A stretch of DNA of 64,000 nucleotides from Pseudomonas berkeleyensis (GCF_014109765.1 NZ_CP059139.1:3538001-3602000), one strand, 5' to 3'; counted from the stretch's first letter, positions 8,948 to 17,892 are shown. Numbers and translations: made by a program. The notes: generated from the letters alone by a model not told the origin.

Positions 8948-9784
8948 TCAGGCGGCGATCTCATGGACGGCCAACTGGTAGGCGGTGTACTTGCGGATAT
9001 TGATCACACCGGTATCGAACATCAGGTACTGGCCCTTGATACCGAGCAGGGTACCTTCGGCCAATGGCAGTTTGTCCAGATTGAAGCTGGTGATCTTGGC
9101 TGGATAGGCTTCGATGGGGTAGCGAATTTCCAGCACCTCGGCAGCGGACAGCGGCTGGATGGCCTGCAGGCCGAAGCGCTGCTGCAGCTCGGTGATGCCC
9201 GCGCCACAGTGGTCGAACAGTTGCTCGCGAATGGCCAGCAGGTCGACTGGCGCGGCGTCGCCCTTGAGCAGCGCACGCCAGTTGGTCTTGTCTGCCACCT
9301 GGCTGCGCAGCAGATCTTCGACGAAGCCCGACTGCTGCCGGGTGGCTACGCGCAGAATGGGCAGCGCCTGGGTCGCGCCTTGGTCGATCCAGCGTGTCGG
9401 TACCTGGCTGGCACGGGTGATGCCGACCTTCACGCCGCTGGAGTTGGCCAGATAGACGATATGATCGGTCATGCAGAACTGCTCGCCCCAACTCGGCTCG
9501 CGGCAGGTGCCGGCGTCGTAGTGACACTTCTCCGGGCTCATGATGCAGACATCGCATTGCGCCAGCTTCTGCATGCAGGGATAGCAATAGCCCTGACTGA
9601 AACTGGTCTTGGTCTTGCGCCCGCAGTGCGTGCAATGGATCGCGCCGAGGTATTCCAGGCGTAGGTGCTTGCCCACCAGCGGGTTGACCGGTACCTCTTC
9701 GTCGCCCAGGCGGAAGGCGTACTGCACAGGCGCGTCGAGGTGCGCCTTCATCTTGCTCAGCGAGCCACGTCCCAACTCACTCAT
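8948..9784 (-). CDS. DUF2797 protein with Cys-rich cluster and GIY-YIG-like segment
   Basis: The product is 278 residues from the ATG at 9784 (MSELGRGSLSKMK). A longer upstream reading runs through the yeaC gene and is not real. Residues about 55-105 hold paired Cys motifs (CTHCGRKTKTS, CYPCMQKLAQCDVC, then CHYDAGTC and one more Cys), fitting two zinc sites. Directly after comes HIVYLANSSGVKVGITR...RWIDQGA, which resembles the core of GIY-YIG/T5orf172 nuclease folds (Y-L...KVGIT...R...G). The family has no assigned function that I know. Its start codon overlaps the yeaC stop (TGATG), implying translational coupling. The nuclease resemblance is pattern-based inference. Confidence 0.85.
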   Translation of the reverse strand: MSELGRGSLSKMKAHLDAPVQYAFRLGDEEVPVNPLVGKHLRLEYLGAIHCTHCGRKTKTSFSQGYCYPCMQKLAQCDVCIMSPEKCHYDAGTCREPSWGEQFCMTDHIVYLANSSGVKVGITRASQVPTRWIDQGATQALPILRVATRQQSGFVEDLLRSQVADKTNWRALLKGDAAPVDLLAIREQLFDHCGAGITELQQRFGLQAIQPLSAAEVLEIRYPIEAYPAKITSFNLDKLPLAEGTLLGIKGQYLMFDTGVINIRKYTAYQLAVHEIAA

Positions 9785-10047
9785 CAGTGCAGGGTATCCG
9801 AGGACTTGAACAACAGGTTGGGCACCGGCTCGGATTTGCTGCTGCATTCCTGCGGGCCCATGTACCCGGTGCGCTCTTCCTCCGGCAGGTTCTGCACTTC
9901 CCAGGCGATCATCGCCTGCAGGCTCAGCTCCTTCTGCTCCTGGGTGAGCTTGCGGCCATCGGGCCACTTGCCGATTTCCACGGCCAGCTTGAGGCTCTCG
10001 TAGATTTCCGGGGTGATGTTTTCAATCGCATCGAGAAAGGACGACAT
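9784..10047 (-). CDS. yeaC: YeaC family protein (DUF1315)
   Basis: This 87-residue protein (MSSFLDAIENITPEIYESLK...) carries the DUF1315 pattern GKWPDGRKLTxEQKE and CxxAMIAWE-like segments. It is a small soluble conserved protein of unknown function. Its stop overlaps the start of the DUF2797 gene by one base, so the two are likely coupled. It sits inside the nadK-pepN operon. Confidence 0.88.
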   Translation of the reverse strand: MSSFLDAIENITPEIYESLKLAVEIGKWPDGRKLTQEQKELSLQAMIAWEVQNLPEEERTGYMGPQECSSKSEPVPNLLFKSSDTLH

Positions 10048-10065
10048 ACAGGTCTCCAGGTAAAT

Positions 10066-10087
10066 CGTAGGACGGGTGAAACCCGCC
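10066..10087 (+). repeat. REP element (GTAGGRCGGGTG family), single arm pair
   Basis: GTAGGACGGGTGAAACCCGCC holds the short palindrome CGGGT-GAA-ACCCG. The same family occurs at 13811, 34225 and 42564. It lies between the rhomboid and yeaC genes. Confidence 0.7.
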
Positions 10088-10104
10088 GAAACACTAAAGT
10101 CGAA

Positions 10105-10944
10105 TCAAACGCTACGTCGCGCCAGCATACCGCCAAGCAGCCCGATCAGGCAGCCGGTGAGCAAACCGCCAACGTGCGCGGCATTGGCGATGGCGCCAAA
10201 TTGCAGCAGTTCGAAAATGCCGGTCATGCAGATCGCCAGCCAGGCCAGCATCATCACCAGCACGCCGGGCGGCAGGCGATAGACCGGGTTGGGCGCCAAC
10301 CGCTGGTAGATCCAGCAATACCCGAGCAATCCATAGAGCACGCCGGACAGGCCACCGAACAGCGACGGCCCGGCCCACCAGTATTGGGCGAAGTTCGACG
10401 CCAGGCCGAACAGCAGGGTCAGCCCAAGGAGGCCAATTGCGCCCTGGCGAAACTCGATGCGTCGTCCCAGCTCCCAGTACCACAGGCTGTTCATCGCCAG
10501 GTGCAGCCAGCCGAAATGGATCAGCATCGGCGTGATCAGGCGCCACCACTGGCCGCTTGCGAGCGTGGCATCCAGATAGGTCAGATAGATGTGCTCACCG
10601 TCGATTCGAAAATCGACGAAGCTCAGCCAACGAATGGCGGAAAAATTCTCGCCAGCCAGGGTCACGGCGAAGACGATGAAGGTGCTCAACAGCACCAGCG
10701 CCGTTATCGGGCTGCGCCGCAATTGAGCCACGAAGCCCTCGCGCGGCGGGGCAACGCTCTGCGGCTCACCAGAGGCATCACCCTGCGGATGACGCGCATA
10801 GAGCTCCCGCACCTGTTCGGCAAGCTCCTCGCCAGGTACCCAGAGCACTGCTACCCGGTGCGGAACGTGCAACCGCTGCAGCAAGGCGACGAAGCCACTC
10901 AGATCGACCTCAAGCGGCAAACGTAGTACAGCGACAGCCGTCAT
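10105..10944 (-). CDS. Rhomboid family intramembrane serine protease
   Basis: The 279-residue protein has a cytoplasmic N-terminal domain of about 85 residues with a short beta-like start, then a membrane core. Catalytic motifs are visible: the nucleophile in GGLSGVLYGLLGY (GxSG) and the partner His in ANAAHVGGLLTG. HFGWLHLAMNSLWYW is the typical loop-and-helix HxxxN motif. Rhomboids cut transmembrane helices of other proteins within the inner membrane; the substrate here is unknown. Its start overlaps the metallophosphoesterase stop (ATGA), so it is cotranslated within the nadK operon. Confidence 0.9.
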   Translation of the reverse strand: MTAVAVLRLPLEVDLSGFVALLQRLHVPHRVAVLWVPGEELAEQVRELYARHPQGDASGEPQSVAPPREGFVAQLRRSPITALVLLSTFIVFAVTLAGENFSAIRWLSFVDFRIDGEHIYLTYLDATLASGQWWRLITPMLIHFGWLHLAMNSLWYWELGRRIEFRQGAIGLLGLTLLFGLASNFAQYWWAGPSLFGGLSGVLYGLLGYCWIYQRLAPNPVYRLPPGVLVMMLAWLAICMTGIFELLQFGAIANAAHVGGLLTGCLIGLLGGMLARRSV

Positions 10945-11915
10945 CGTGGCGCCTCCTGCGGGTCGACATCGACCCAGACGAATTTGCTCGCATCCAGGCG
11001 ATGCTCCTGATCGAGCCGATAGGCCACCAGCCTGCCACCGATCACTGCGCTGTAATCCAGACAGGCCAGGTTCGGGCGAATCGGCGCCGGCTTGCCACGC
11101 CGCCAGTAGTGACCGACGAACAACAACGGCTCGTGGGCGCCATAGCGCAGCAACTCGTCCTTCTGCAGCTCGGTCAGCGGCGTCTGTGCGGCCAGCTCCG
11201 GCAAGGCATCGGGTTGGAACACGATGTCGCCGTAGGTCTGCGGATTCTCTTCCCAGAACTTGGTGCGGAAGTACGAACGAGTAAAGCCGTCGCCGCTGGT
11301 CTGGGTCAGGCCATGCGGCAGACGCATGTCGGTACCACGCAGCAGGCGATCCAGCGCCATGTTGGCGAAACTGCCAGGCACGGCCGCCGCCTGGAGAAAA
11401 TGCTCGTCGATGCAGCCATCGGGAAATTGCGATTTGAGTGGCGTGATCAGCTCGTCATCCCAGCAGGCGTGGACGACGCGGAAGCGTCCGGCATCGATGA
11501 ACAACGGCATCTCGTAGAACCAGTGGAGAAACTCGCGCCACTCCAGTGGATACGCCTCGAACTGCGCCAGTGTTTCACGCATCAGGCGTTGGTGGCGCGG
11601 ACTGTGCTCACGCACGTAATGGCGGCCACTACCCGGCGGCGCCGGCGTGCTCCAGCCCAGCGCATTGAACTCGTGGTTGCCCATGATGCACAGCGCCTGG
11701 CCAGCACGAACCATGTCATGCACCAGGTGCAGGGTTTCGCGAATGCCAGGGCCACGGTCGACCAGATCGCCAAGGAAGATCACCATGCGCGAAGGATGGC
11801 GCCACACGCCACCCTGCCGGCTGTAACCAAGGCATTCGAGCAAACGTTCGAGCGTGCGCGCACACCCGTGGATATCACCGATCAGGTCATAGCCACGACG
11901 AGGGTCGAGGGACAT
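10941..11915 (-). CDS. Metallophosphoesterase (PrpE/ApaH-like serine/threonine-phosphatase fold)
   Basis: The 324-residue protein has the metal-binding series of the calcineurin-like phosphoesterases: GDIHGCARTLERLL near the N-terminus, GDLVDRGPGIRET at about residue 50, and GNHEFNALGW at about residue 80. Later it has HACWDDE and FVGHYWRRG, which give the remaining His ligands. This is close to PrpE and diadenosine tetraphosphatases but longer. It starts one base after the nadK stop, and its own stop overlaps the rhomboid start. The substrate is not known. Confidence 0.88.
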   Translation of the reverse strand: MSLDPRRGYDLIGDIHGCARTLERLLECLGYSRQGGVWRHPSRMVIFLGDLVDRGPGIRETLHLVHDMVRAGQALCIMGNHEFNALGWSTPAPPGSGRHYVREHSPRHQRLMRETLAQFEAYPLEWREFLHWFYEMPLFIDAGRFRVVHACWDDELITPLKSQFPDGCIDEHFLQAAAVPGSFANMALDRLLRGTDMRLPHGLTQTSGDGFTRSYFRTKFWEENPQTYGDIVFQPDALPELAAQTPLTELQKDELLRYGAHEPLLFVGHYWRRGKPAPIRPNLACLDYSAVIGGRLVAYRLDQEHRLDASKFVWVDVDPQEAPR

Positions 11916-12803
11916 TCAGTCGTGCCCTCCGAGACGGCTCCCCCAGCCCAGTTTGGTACGGCAGACCTCGTAGTAATTGTGATCCAGCGGATGGATCAAC
12001 CGCAGCTTCTGCGCTTTCTTGGCCACGTGCAGGGTGTCGCCCGGCGCACAGGTGAAGTGGTTCTGGCCATCGCAGGAGACCTGCGGATAAATCTGCAGAT
12101 CCTGCGATACGACGATCTTCAGCTCGCTGTTGCCATCGACCACGATGGGCCGGCTGGACAGGGTATGCGGGTACATCGGCACCACGACGATGGCATCGAG
12201 CTTGGGATGCATGATCGGCCCGCCAGCGGACAAGGCATAAGCGGTCGAGCCGGTGGGCGTGGCGACGATCAGGCCATCGGCCTTCTGACTGCAAACGAAC
12301 TGGCCATCGATGTACAGCTCGAACTCGATCATCCGTGTCGATTTGCCCGGGTGCAGCACCACATCGTTGAGCGCATCGCCCTGGCCGATGGCTTCGCCCT
12401 GGCGGCGTACCTCGGCCTCGAGCAGGAAGCGGTTCTCGGTCAGGTACTGGCCTTCCAGCACCTGCGCCACCTTGAGCTCAAGCTCGTCGGGACGAATGTC
12501 GGTGAGAAAACCGAGGCTACCGCGGTTGATACCCAGCACCGGCACCTTGTGTCGCGCCAGCGCGCGCGCGGCGCCGAGCATGCTGCCGTCACCCCCGACG
12601 ACGATCACCAGATCGCACACTTCGCCCAGCATCTTGCGCGAGGATGTCTGCAAGCCGTGGCCGGGTAGTACCTCAGCGATGGTGTCTTCGAGGATCACAT
12701 GCAGATGGCGGTCGATGAGAAAGCGCTTGAGCCGGCGCACGGTCTCCAACACCCGCGTGCTGCCCAGGCGCCCGATGATGCCGACATTGCGAAATTGATC
12801 CAT
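11916..12803 (-). CDS. nadK: NAD kinase
   Basis: The 295-residue protein phosphorylates NAD to NADP in the cytoplasm. Diagnostic motifs are GGDGSMLGAARAL at about residue 70, the NRGSLGFLTD loop at about residue 95, and GSTAYALSAGGPIMHP at about residue 180. Length is normal. It is the first gene of the minus-strand operon that continues through the metallophosphoesterase, rhomboid, yeaC, DUF2797 gene and pepN. The DUF1853 gene diverges from it with an 84-bp spacer that must hold both promoters. Confidence 0.97.
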   Translation of the reverse strand: MDQFRNVGIIGRLGSTRVLETVRRLKRFLIDRHLHVILEDTIAEVLPGHGLQTSSRKMLGEVCDLVIVVGGDGSMLGAARALARHKVPVLGINRGSLGFLTDIRPDELELKVAQVLEGQYLTENRFLLEAEVRRQGEAIGQGDALNDVVLHPGKSTRMIEFELYIDGQFVCSQKADGLIVATPTGSTAYALSAGGPIMHPKLDAIVVVPMYPHTLSSRPIVVDGNSELKIVVSQDLQIYPQVSCDGQNHFTCAPGDTLHVAKKAQKLRLIHPLDHNYYEVCRTKLGWGSRLGGHD

Positions 12804-12887
12804 GGGACTCCCGACAGCCGAATAAGAAACGAACAGGGATTATCGGCCAAAGGCCAAGGCCCCGGCAAACCGCGCTATGCTCGGGTC

Positions 12888-13814
12888 ATGACCACTCCCG
12901 ATTCGCTGCACGCGCTGTTGCAGACGCTGCGCACCCCGGCGGTACGCGACCTGGCGTGGGTGCTGCTCTCGCCGCCCCTGCTGGGTGAGACAACGAAAAC
13001 CCAGCGCCATCCTCTGCAGGCCAGTCGCTGGTTGCAGCAGCCGCAGTTGCTGACGAACTGGCTGGCGAAGCAGGACAAGGATGCCAGCGTCCTGCATGCC
13101 TGGCTGGCAGAAAAGCCGGTGCGGCGCCTCGGCATGCACTATGAGCGTCTCTGGCAATTCGCCCTGCACGCCGCACCGGATATAGAAATCGTCGCTGCCA
13201 ATCTGCCGATTCGCCAGAACGGCCAGACCCTGGGAGAGCTGGATCTGCTCCTGCGCGACGCCGAGGGCGAGCACCACCTGGAGCTGGCGGTCAAGTTCTA
13301 CCTGGGCACGGGAGGCAGCGATGCCGCTCACTGGCTAGGCCCTGGCAGCCATGACCGACTCGATCTGAAGCTAAGCCATCTCGCCCAGCACCAGCTGCCT
13401 CTGTCGTCACGCCGTGAAACACGAGGCGCACTGAACGAACTGCAATTGGCCGAGACCCGCGCGGCCTTCTGGCTCGGCGGCTATCTGTTCTACCCATGGC
13501 CCGACGGTTGCTCGTCACCTCGCGGAGCAACCCCTGCACATTGCCGGGGCCGTTGGCTGCGTCAAAGCGACTGGAACCAGTTCGGCGCCGAACGGCCTGG
13601 GGCATGCTGGCAACCGCTGCCAAGGCTGGCCTGGCTGGCGCCGGCGCTGATTGACGGTGGCGAGCGCTGGCCAGAGGAGACGTTCCAACAATGGCTGGCA
13701 GCGTTGCCGACACAAAATCGCGCGCAATTGCTGGTACGCCTGGAGCCCGACTCGAAAGGCGACTGGCGCGAGGCCGAGCGCATCTTCCTGGTCAGTGATC
13801 AGTGGCCGTCGTAG
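12888..13814 (+). CDS. DUF1853 family protein
   Basis: The 308-residue protein begins MTTPDSLHALLQTLRTPAVR, and the ATG at 12888 leaves a normal spacer to nadK. It shows DUF1853 features: an early DLAWxLLSPPLL segment, LGxHYERLWQFALxxxP, and a central GELDLLLRD...HLELAVKFYLG block. That block resembles the GxxDhhh...ExKhh core of PD-(D/E)XK nuclease folds; this is my inference. The stop codon TAG is supplied by the first bases of a REP element. Function unknown. Confidence 0.85.
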   Translation: MTTPDSLHALLQTLRTPAVRDLAWVLLSPPLLGETTKTQRHPLQASRWLQQPQLLTNWLAKQDKDASVLHAWLAEKPVRRLGMHYERLWQFALHAAPDIEIVAANLPIRQNGQTLGELDLLLRDAEGEHHLELAVKFYLGTGGSDAAHWLGPGSHDRLDLKLSHLAQHQLPLSSRRETRGALNELQLAETRAAFWLGGYLFYPWPDGCSSPRGATPAHCRGRWLRQSDWNQFGAERPGACWQPLPRLAWLAPALIDGGERWPEETFQQWLAALPTQNRAQLLVRLEPDSKGDWREAERIFLVSDQWPS

Positions 13815-13864
13815 AGCGGGTACAACCCGTCATCACCAGCCTGACGGGGCTCCCCCGTCCTACG
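13811..13864 (+). repeat. REP pair between the DUF1853 and cNMP/rhodanese genes
   Basis: GTAGAGCGGGTACAACCCGTC is followed after a short linker by GACGGGGCTCCCCCGTCCTAC in opposite orientation. The two genes converge here, so the element may also act as a transcription stop. Its GTAG edge includes the DUF1853 stop codon. Confidence 0.75.
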
Positions 13865-13878
13865 AAAGTGGCACGCCC

Positions 13879-14988
13879 CTACCGGCTACGTTCGGTACGT
13901 CCGCCAGAGCGCGCCAGATACCCTGCCCCATTCTCGCAAAGCAGCGCATCACGCTGTACCGCCGGCAAGGCGTCCAGGCCACCGCGCAGGGCATAGACGC
14001 TATAGCCCAGCTGCGAGAGCAGAAACACCGCACTGCTACTGCGTTTGCCGCTGTCGCAATAGCACAGGTAGGTACGCGACTTGTCCAGCAGGCGGGCTTT
14101 CAGCCGCAGTAGCTGCAAGGGCATGTGCAAGGCCTGTGGCGCATGCGCCTTCTCGTACTCCTCCAGCAGCCGCACATCCAGCCATTGCGCCCCCTGCGTC
14201 AACAGCCTGGCCGCTTCCCCGAGAGAAACCTCGGCCACCACCGGTGCCTTGAGCAGAGCGAAGAAATCCTGACGATCCAGACGCAGCACGCTGCCTTGCT
14301 CGACCATCGTCACCGTGGCATTGCGTGGCCGGTCGGACAACAACGCCTCCTCACCAAAGCAGGCGCCGACCTCCAGCTCGGCCAACACCTGACGATCACT
14401 GCCGGCACTGCGAATCACCTCGGCGCGCCCGCTTTCGAGGAAGAAACAGCAGTCGCCCGCCTCGCCTTCGGTGAGAACCTGATGCCCCGCTTCGATCTCG
14501 ATACGCTGCAAGCGGCCGAGCATGTTCTGTACGTTCGTCGGCGGCACCTTGGTGAACAGCGGGTTCTCCAGCAGCCGCTCCAGCCATTCGATGTCAGCGC
14601 CACCCTGCTGCATCGCCAGCAACAGATCCTGATAGGCCAGGCGCCAGGTCAGCAGGCGGTCGAGCATGGCGCTGTCGATCATCAGCACACTGATATCGCT
14701 CAGGGCGCGTGCCTCATGCAGACGCGGCATTGCGGGGGAAAGCGGATGACAGCTGAGCTCGCTGCCTGCCGACACGCGTTGCGTCCGCCCCTCGGCATCC
14801 TGCAATTGCAGTTCGCCCGCCAGCAGGTAATACGTGAGGCGAGCCTGGTCTCCCTGACGGAACAACAACTGGCCGGCCAGCAACGGTTGCGGCACCAGTT
14901 GGCTACGCAACTCACGCCATTGCTGCTCGGACAGCACATTGAGCGGGGTGAGAATGCGTAACTGCTCGGGAGTGAGAGGTTCGTTCAT
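13879..14988 (-). CDS. Two cyclic-nucleotide-binding domains fused to a rhodanese domain
   Basis: The 369-residue protein has no helix-turn-helix. Residues about 10-120 form a degenerate cNMP-like domain. Residues about 135-255 form a second one with a good phosphate-binding cassette (CFGEEALLSDRPRNATVTM). Residues about 260-355 are a rhodanese domain with active-site loop CYCDSGKRSSSA, which keeps the catalytic Cys. Such fusions suggest sulfur-transfer or persulfide chemistry gated by a nucleotide, but no role is established to my knowledge. It is convergent with DUF1853 and 22 bp downstream of the PLP enzyme gene that handles sulfur amino acids, so the pair may work together. Confidence 0.85.
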   Translation of the reverse strand: MNEPLTPEQLRILTPLNVLSEQQWRELRSQLVPQPLLAGQLLFRQGDQARLTYYLLAGELQLQDAEGRTQRVSAGSELSCHPLSPAMPRLHEARALSDISVLMIDSAMLDRLLTWRLAYQDLLLAMQQGGADIEWLERLLENPLFTKVPPTNVQNMLGRLQRIEIEAGHQVLTEGEAGDCCFFLESGRAEVIRSAGSDRQVLAELEVGACFGEEALLSDRPRNATVTMVEQGSVLRLDRQDFFALLKAPVVAEVSLGEAARLLTQGAQWLDVRLLEEYEKAHAPQALHMPLQLLRLKARLLDKSRTYLCYCDSGKRSSSAVFLLSQLGYSVYALRGGLDALPAVQRDALLCENGAGYLARSGGRTERSR

Positions 14989-15010
14989 GAGAATTTCCAG
15001 ACTCCGCTGG

Positions 15011-15949
15011 TCAGACCTGAGTGTAGTCGGCGCCCATCAGCGCGCGGCGGCCCTGCAAGCCGCCAGTATGAACGAAGATCAGGCGAGAACCGCGAGGAAG
15101 ATGGCCGCTGCCGCAAAAATCGCGCAGCGCCAGCAATGCCTTGCCGGTATAGACAGGCTCCAACGGCAGGCCACAGTCTTGCTCGGTACGTAAGATGAAC
15201 TGGCGCAGCGGCTCATCCAGCCGCGCAAAACCACCGCGCGCCGCTTCGACCAGGCGATAGCCCTGCCCCGCAACCTGAGCCTCGTCCAGCAACGCCGCCA
15301 CCTGCGCAGCGACGCCGTGGCTGGCAGGAACCGCCAGGGCGCCATACACCAGGCGTTGTCCTTGCTCGCCCAACACCAGACCAGCCAGGGTCGTGCCGGT
15401 GCCGGCCGGCAACCACCAGGCATCGAAATCCGACCAGCCGATGCGCTGCAATTGCGCCTGCACCATGTCGACCATAACGCCACAACCGTCGGCACCTGCC
15501 AGGCTCAAACCGCCTTCGCCTACCGGATGAAAACCGGGGTAGCGCGCCAACCAGGGCTGCCAGAAGTCGGCCTGATGACGTGCCCGGTAACCGGCATAAC
15601 CCAGCCAGTGCAATTGCATACCCAGCGCTTGCAGATCATCGATGGTCGGCGTTCGCTGCGGCTCACCCCGCAGCAAGCCAACGGTGGCGAAGCCGAAGCG
15701 CTTGCCCGCCGCAGCCAGCGCATGCAGATGATTGGAGTGCGCGCCGCCCAGGCTGATCACGCCTTGCGCAGCGCTGGCCTCGGCTGCACGTAGATGCGCA
15801 GCGAGCTTGAACCATTTATTGCCCGATACCAACGGATCGATCAGATCCAGACGCAGGCAGGCCAGCTCGATGCCGGCCGCCTCGAGCCAGTCCAGTTTTA
15901 CCGGTTGCAGAGGCGCCTGTGGGCACCAATCAGGGAATCGCAGTGCCAA
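15011..15949 (-). CDS. PLP-dependent D-cysteine desulfhydrase / ACC deaminase family enzyme
   Basis: The 312-residue protein is a fold-type II PLP enzyme. It has the lysine motif SGNKWFKLAAHLRAA at about residue 42, GGAHSNHLHALAAAG at about residue 70, a Gly-rich phosphate loop at PAGTGTTLAGLVLG, and GYAGYRAR, as in the ACC deaminase/DcyD group. Distinguishing ACC deaminase from D-cysteine desulfhydrase needs residue comparison; genomic context near a rhodanese fusion favours sulfur chemistry (inference). It begins 2 bp upstream of the end of the coiled-coil gene and is likely cotranscribed with it. Confidence 0.85.
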   Translation of the reverse strand: MALRFPDWCPQAPLQPVKLDWLEAAGIELACLRLDLIDPLVSGNKWFKLAAHLRAAEASAAQGVISLGGAHSNHLHALAAAGKRFGFATVGLLRGEPQRTPTIDDLQALGMQLHWLGYAGYRARHQADFWQPWLARYPGFHPVGEGGLSLAGADGCGVMVDMVQAQLQRIGWSDFDAWWLPAGTGTTLAGLVLGEQGQRLVYGALAVPASHGVAAQVAALLDEAQVAGQGYRLVEAARGGFARLDEPLRQFILRTEQDCGLPLEPVYTGKALLALRDFCGSGHLPRGSRLIFVHTGGLQGRRALMGADYTQV

Positions 15950-15951
15950 GA

Positions 15952-17319
15952 TCAGCTAACGGTACGCAGGCGGCCGCTGGCCTTGTGGCGCGTGCAGCAG
16001 TTGGAATCGCCGAGGGTGAAACGACTGGGCGAGTCCACCCGGTCGATGGGAATGCCACAACGCTCGCCACTGGGCAGCGTCGTGTCGCAGCTCGGTTGCT
16101 GATAATGAGCCAACCAATGGCGGTACTGTTCTTCGGAAACGAAGCACTTGGCGGCAGCGTAGGCCATGGGGTTGTCCTGATAACGCGCGACATCCTGCAG
16201 CGCAATGGTCAGGTGCCCGGCGCCAGGGTGATAAACCACGAAGACTACGCCGAGCTTGGCCAGACGCTCAAGGGTCTGATCCCCTCCCTGGCTGGCGAAC
16301 TCGTCACGCTCACGCTTGAGCCGTTCGACCTCGGCCTGTAGCTGGGTATCGAGCTCATTACGGTAGGCCAGCTCCACATCGCGGATGGCAATCTGTTCCT
16401 GATAGTGCGCCACAGCAGCGGCGACCTTCGCCTGCAACTCGCCGTCGAACTGGGCGCGCAGGATGTCGCCTTCGGTACGCCCATGGCGCTCCAGTGCACG
16501 TAATTGCTGAGCCATTTCTTCGCGACTGCGCTGAAAACTTTCGGCCTGCGCCGCCAGCTGCGCCTTGAGGTTGGCGTTGAGCTCTTCCTGTTGACGCAAT
16601 GCCTGGTGCAACCCGTGAATCTGCCCCTGCAGGTTCTTGCTCTGCTCCTCGCTGGCCAGCTTGAACTTGGCCAGCTCCTCTTCGTGCTGCTGGGTCAGGC
16701 TGGTGATACGCAGGCGTTGCTGCTGAATCAGCTGGGCCGTCTTGGCGCGGTGCTCCTGATCCATCTTCTGCGCCAACTGGGCGGCCACTTCCTTGGCCGG
16801 ATCGGGCGCGTACCATTTGTCCTCGGACGCCACCTGCAAGCGCTCGGCCACCACGGCCGGGGCACTCTCGTCCTCGACCAGCAGGCCAAGCTGGTTGCGC
16901 TTGACTGCATCGCGCAGGATCACCAGATCGTTCTGCCCCGGCGCCAGGCTGGGATCCCACAAATGCATCTGGTGCCAGGAAACCGGGCATTGGCTGCGGC
17001 AGGCCAGGCGGATCGGTCCAGCACCCAGATCAGGCCCACGACCGGCACGCTCGGACAGGTGTTGCAGAGGAATGTTCCAGCCCTTGTCAGGCCGACCATC
17101 CTCGTCGAAATCCAGATAGAAGAACACCGCAGCCCTGACCAGCAGACGCGGGTTGATCACCACGAAAACCGCCCGCATCTGTTCATCGGCGAACTCGGGC
17201 ATGTTCACCACACCATCGAGCAAGGCTTCGAATTCAGGGAACATCATCTGTTTGCAGATACCGCGCTCACTGAAGAACATCACGGCTTCCACCATCTGCG
17301 GCTTGTTCTGCATGCTCAT
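15952..17319 (-). CDS. Coiled-coil protein with C-terminal Cys/His cluster, function unknown
   Basis: The 455-residue protein is read from ATG at 17319 (MSMQNKPQMVEAVMFF), preceded by the ribosome site AGAGGG; a 21-residue longer reading lacks one. Residues about 1-150 form a globular domain. Residues about 180-370 are strongly heptad-patterned with Gln, Glu, Lys and Leu, a long coiled coil. The C-terminus carries CDTTLPSGERCGIP and then CCTRHK, a possible zinc site. No Walker motif is present, so it is not a ParA-type ATPase. I do not recognise it further. It precedes the PLP enzyme gene by 2 bp. Confidence 0.75.
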   Translation of the reverse strand: MSMQNKPQMVEAVMFFSERGICKQMMFPEFEALLDGVVNMPEFADEQMRAVFVVINPRLLVRAAVFFYLDFDEDGRPDKGWNIPLQHLSERAGRGPDLGAGPIRLACRSQCPVSWHQMHLWDPSLAPGQNDLVILRDAVKRNQLGLLVEDESAPAVVAERLQVASEDKWYAPDPAKEVAAQLAQKMDQEHRAKTAQLIQQQRLRITSLTQQHEEELAKFKLASEEQSKNLQGQIHGLHQALRQQEELNANLKAQLAAQAESFQRSREEMAQQLRALERHGRTEGDILRAQFDGELQAKVAAAVAHYQEQIAIRDVELAYRNELDTQLQAEVERLKRERDEFASQGGDQTLERLAKLGVVFVVYHPGAGHLTIALQDVARYQDNPMAYAAAKCFVSEEQYRHWLAHYQQPSCDTTLPSGERCGIPIDRVDSPSRFTLGDSNCCTRHKASGRLRTVS

Positions 17320-17892
17320 CGAAGACCCTCTGAACCAACGGGGGAATATGCGCGCACGGCATCGTGCACCAGAGCAGTACAAGCTTTGGCGCAGATGTCG
17401 TCCTTGATCGGTCAGGCAAGTCTAGGGGAAAACCCAGCCGCGGCAATGTGACTCGGTTGGCACTCGACCGGCCCCAGGCGACAGATGGACCGCTGGCTGC
17501 GCGAAACTGTGACGAAGCCGGTAAAGCAGCCCCCTCCGCCTTCAGCGAGAACAGCCTGGCGTCCTGCGTCTGTCCGGAGAGAAATAGGCGAATTTCCGCT
17601 CACCACGCATTACCCGTCAGCATCTTTCCGCCGAGCAAACCTGACACCCGATCACTTCGCGCGCTCTAGCACGCGAGCAGTCGAGGCTGGCACGCCAACT
17701 GCTCAGTCCCTGATTGTCCGCACGCCATGACCGTGCAGACAGGACTGATAAAAAAGATAAGAGGTCAGCCATGTTTCGCCATCGCACTCCCCTACTCCCT
17801 CGCTCAACTCGATACGGGCGAAGCCTGGCCACGAATATCCCACTTACCTGAAACCTTCCCGGCCAAAAACATAACAACAACGGAGAAATTCC
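17320..17892. other. 573-bp divergent intergenic region
   Basis: No supportable gene lies here; the ORFs are short and lack ribosome sites. It must carry the promoter of the coiled-coil gene and of the TAXI receptor gene. The one distinct signal is a sigma-54-like site at 17687-17702. Confidence 0.6.
17687..17702 (+). promoter_or_regulatory. Sigma-54-like promoter upstream of the TAXI receptor gene
   Basis: TGGCAC-GCCAA-CTGCT differs from the -24/-12 consensus only in the first T of TTGC. It lies about 190 bp before the ATG at 17893 and in the right orientation. The leader would be long, so this is tentative. Confidence 0.4.

Noticed and set aside
6834..8981. 715-residue plus-strand ORF
   Set aside because: Antisense shadow of pepN, whose zinc-site motifs are intact.
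9785..9967. Upstream extension of the DUF2797 gene
   Set aside because: It reads through the yeaC gene in another frame; the ATG at 9784 overlaps the yeaC stop and matches the family start.
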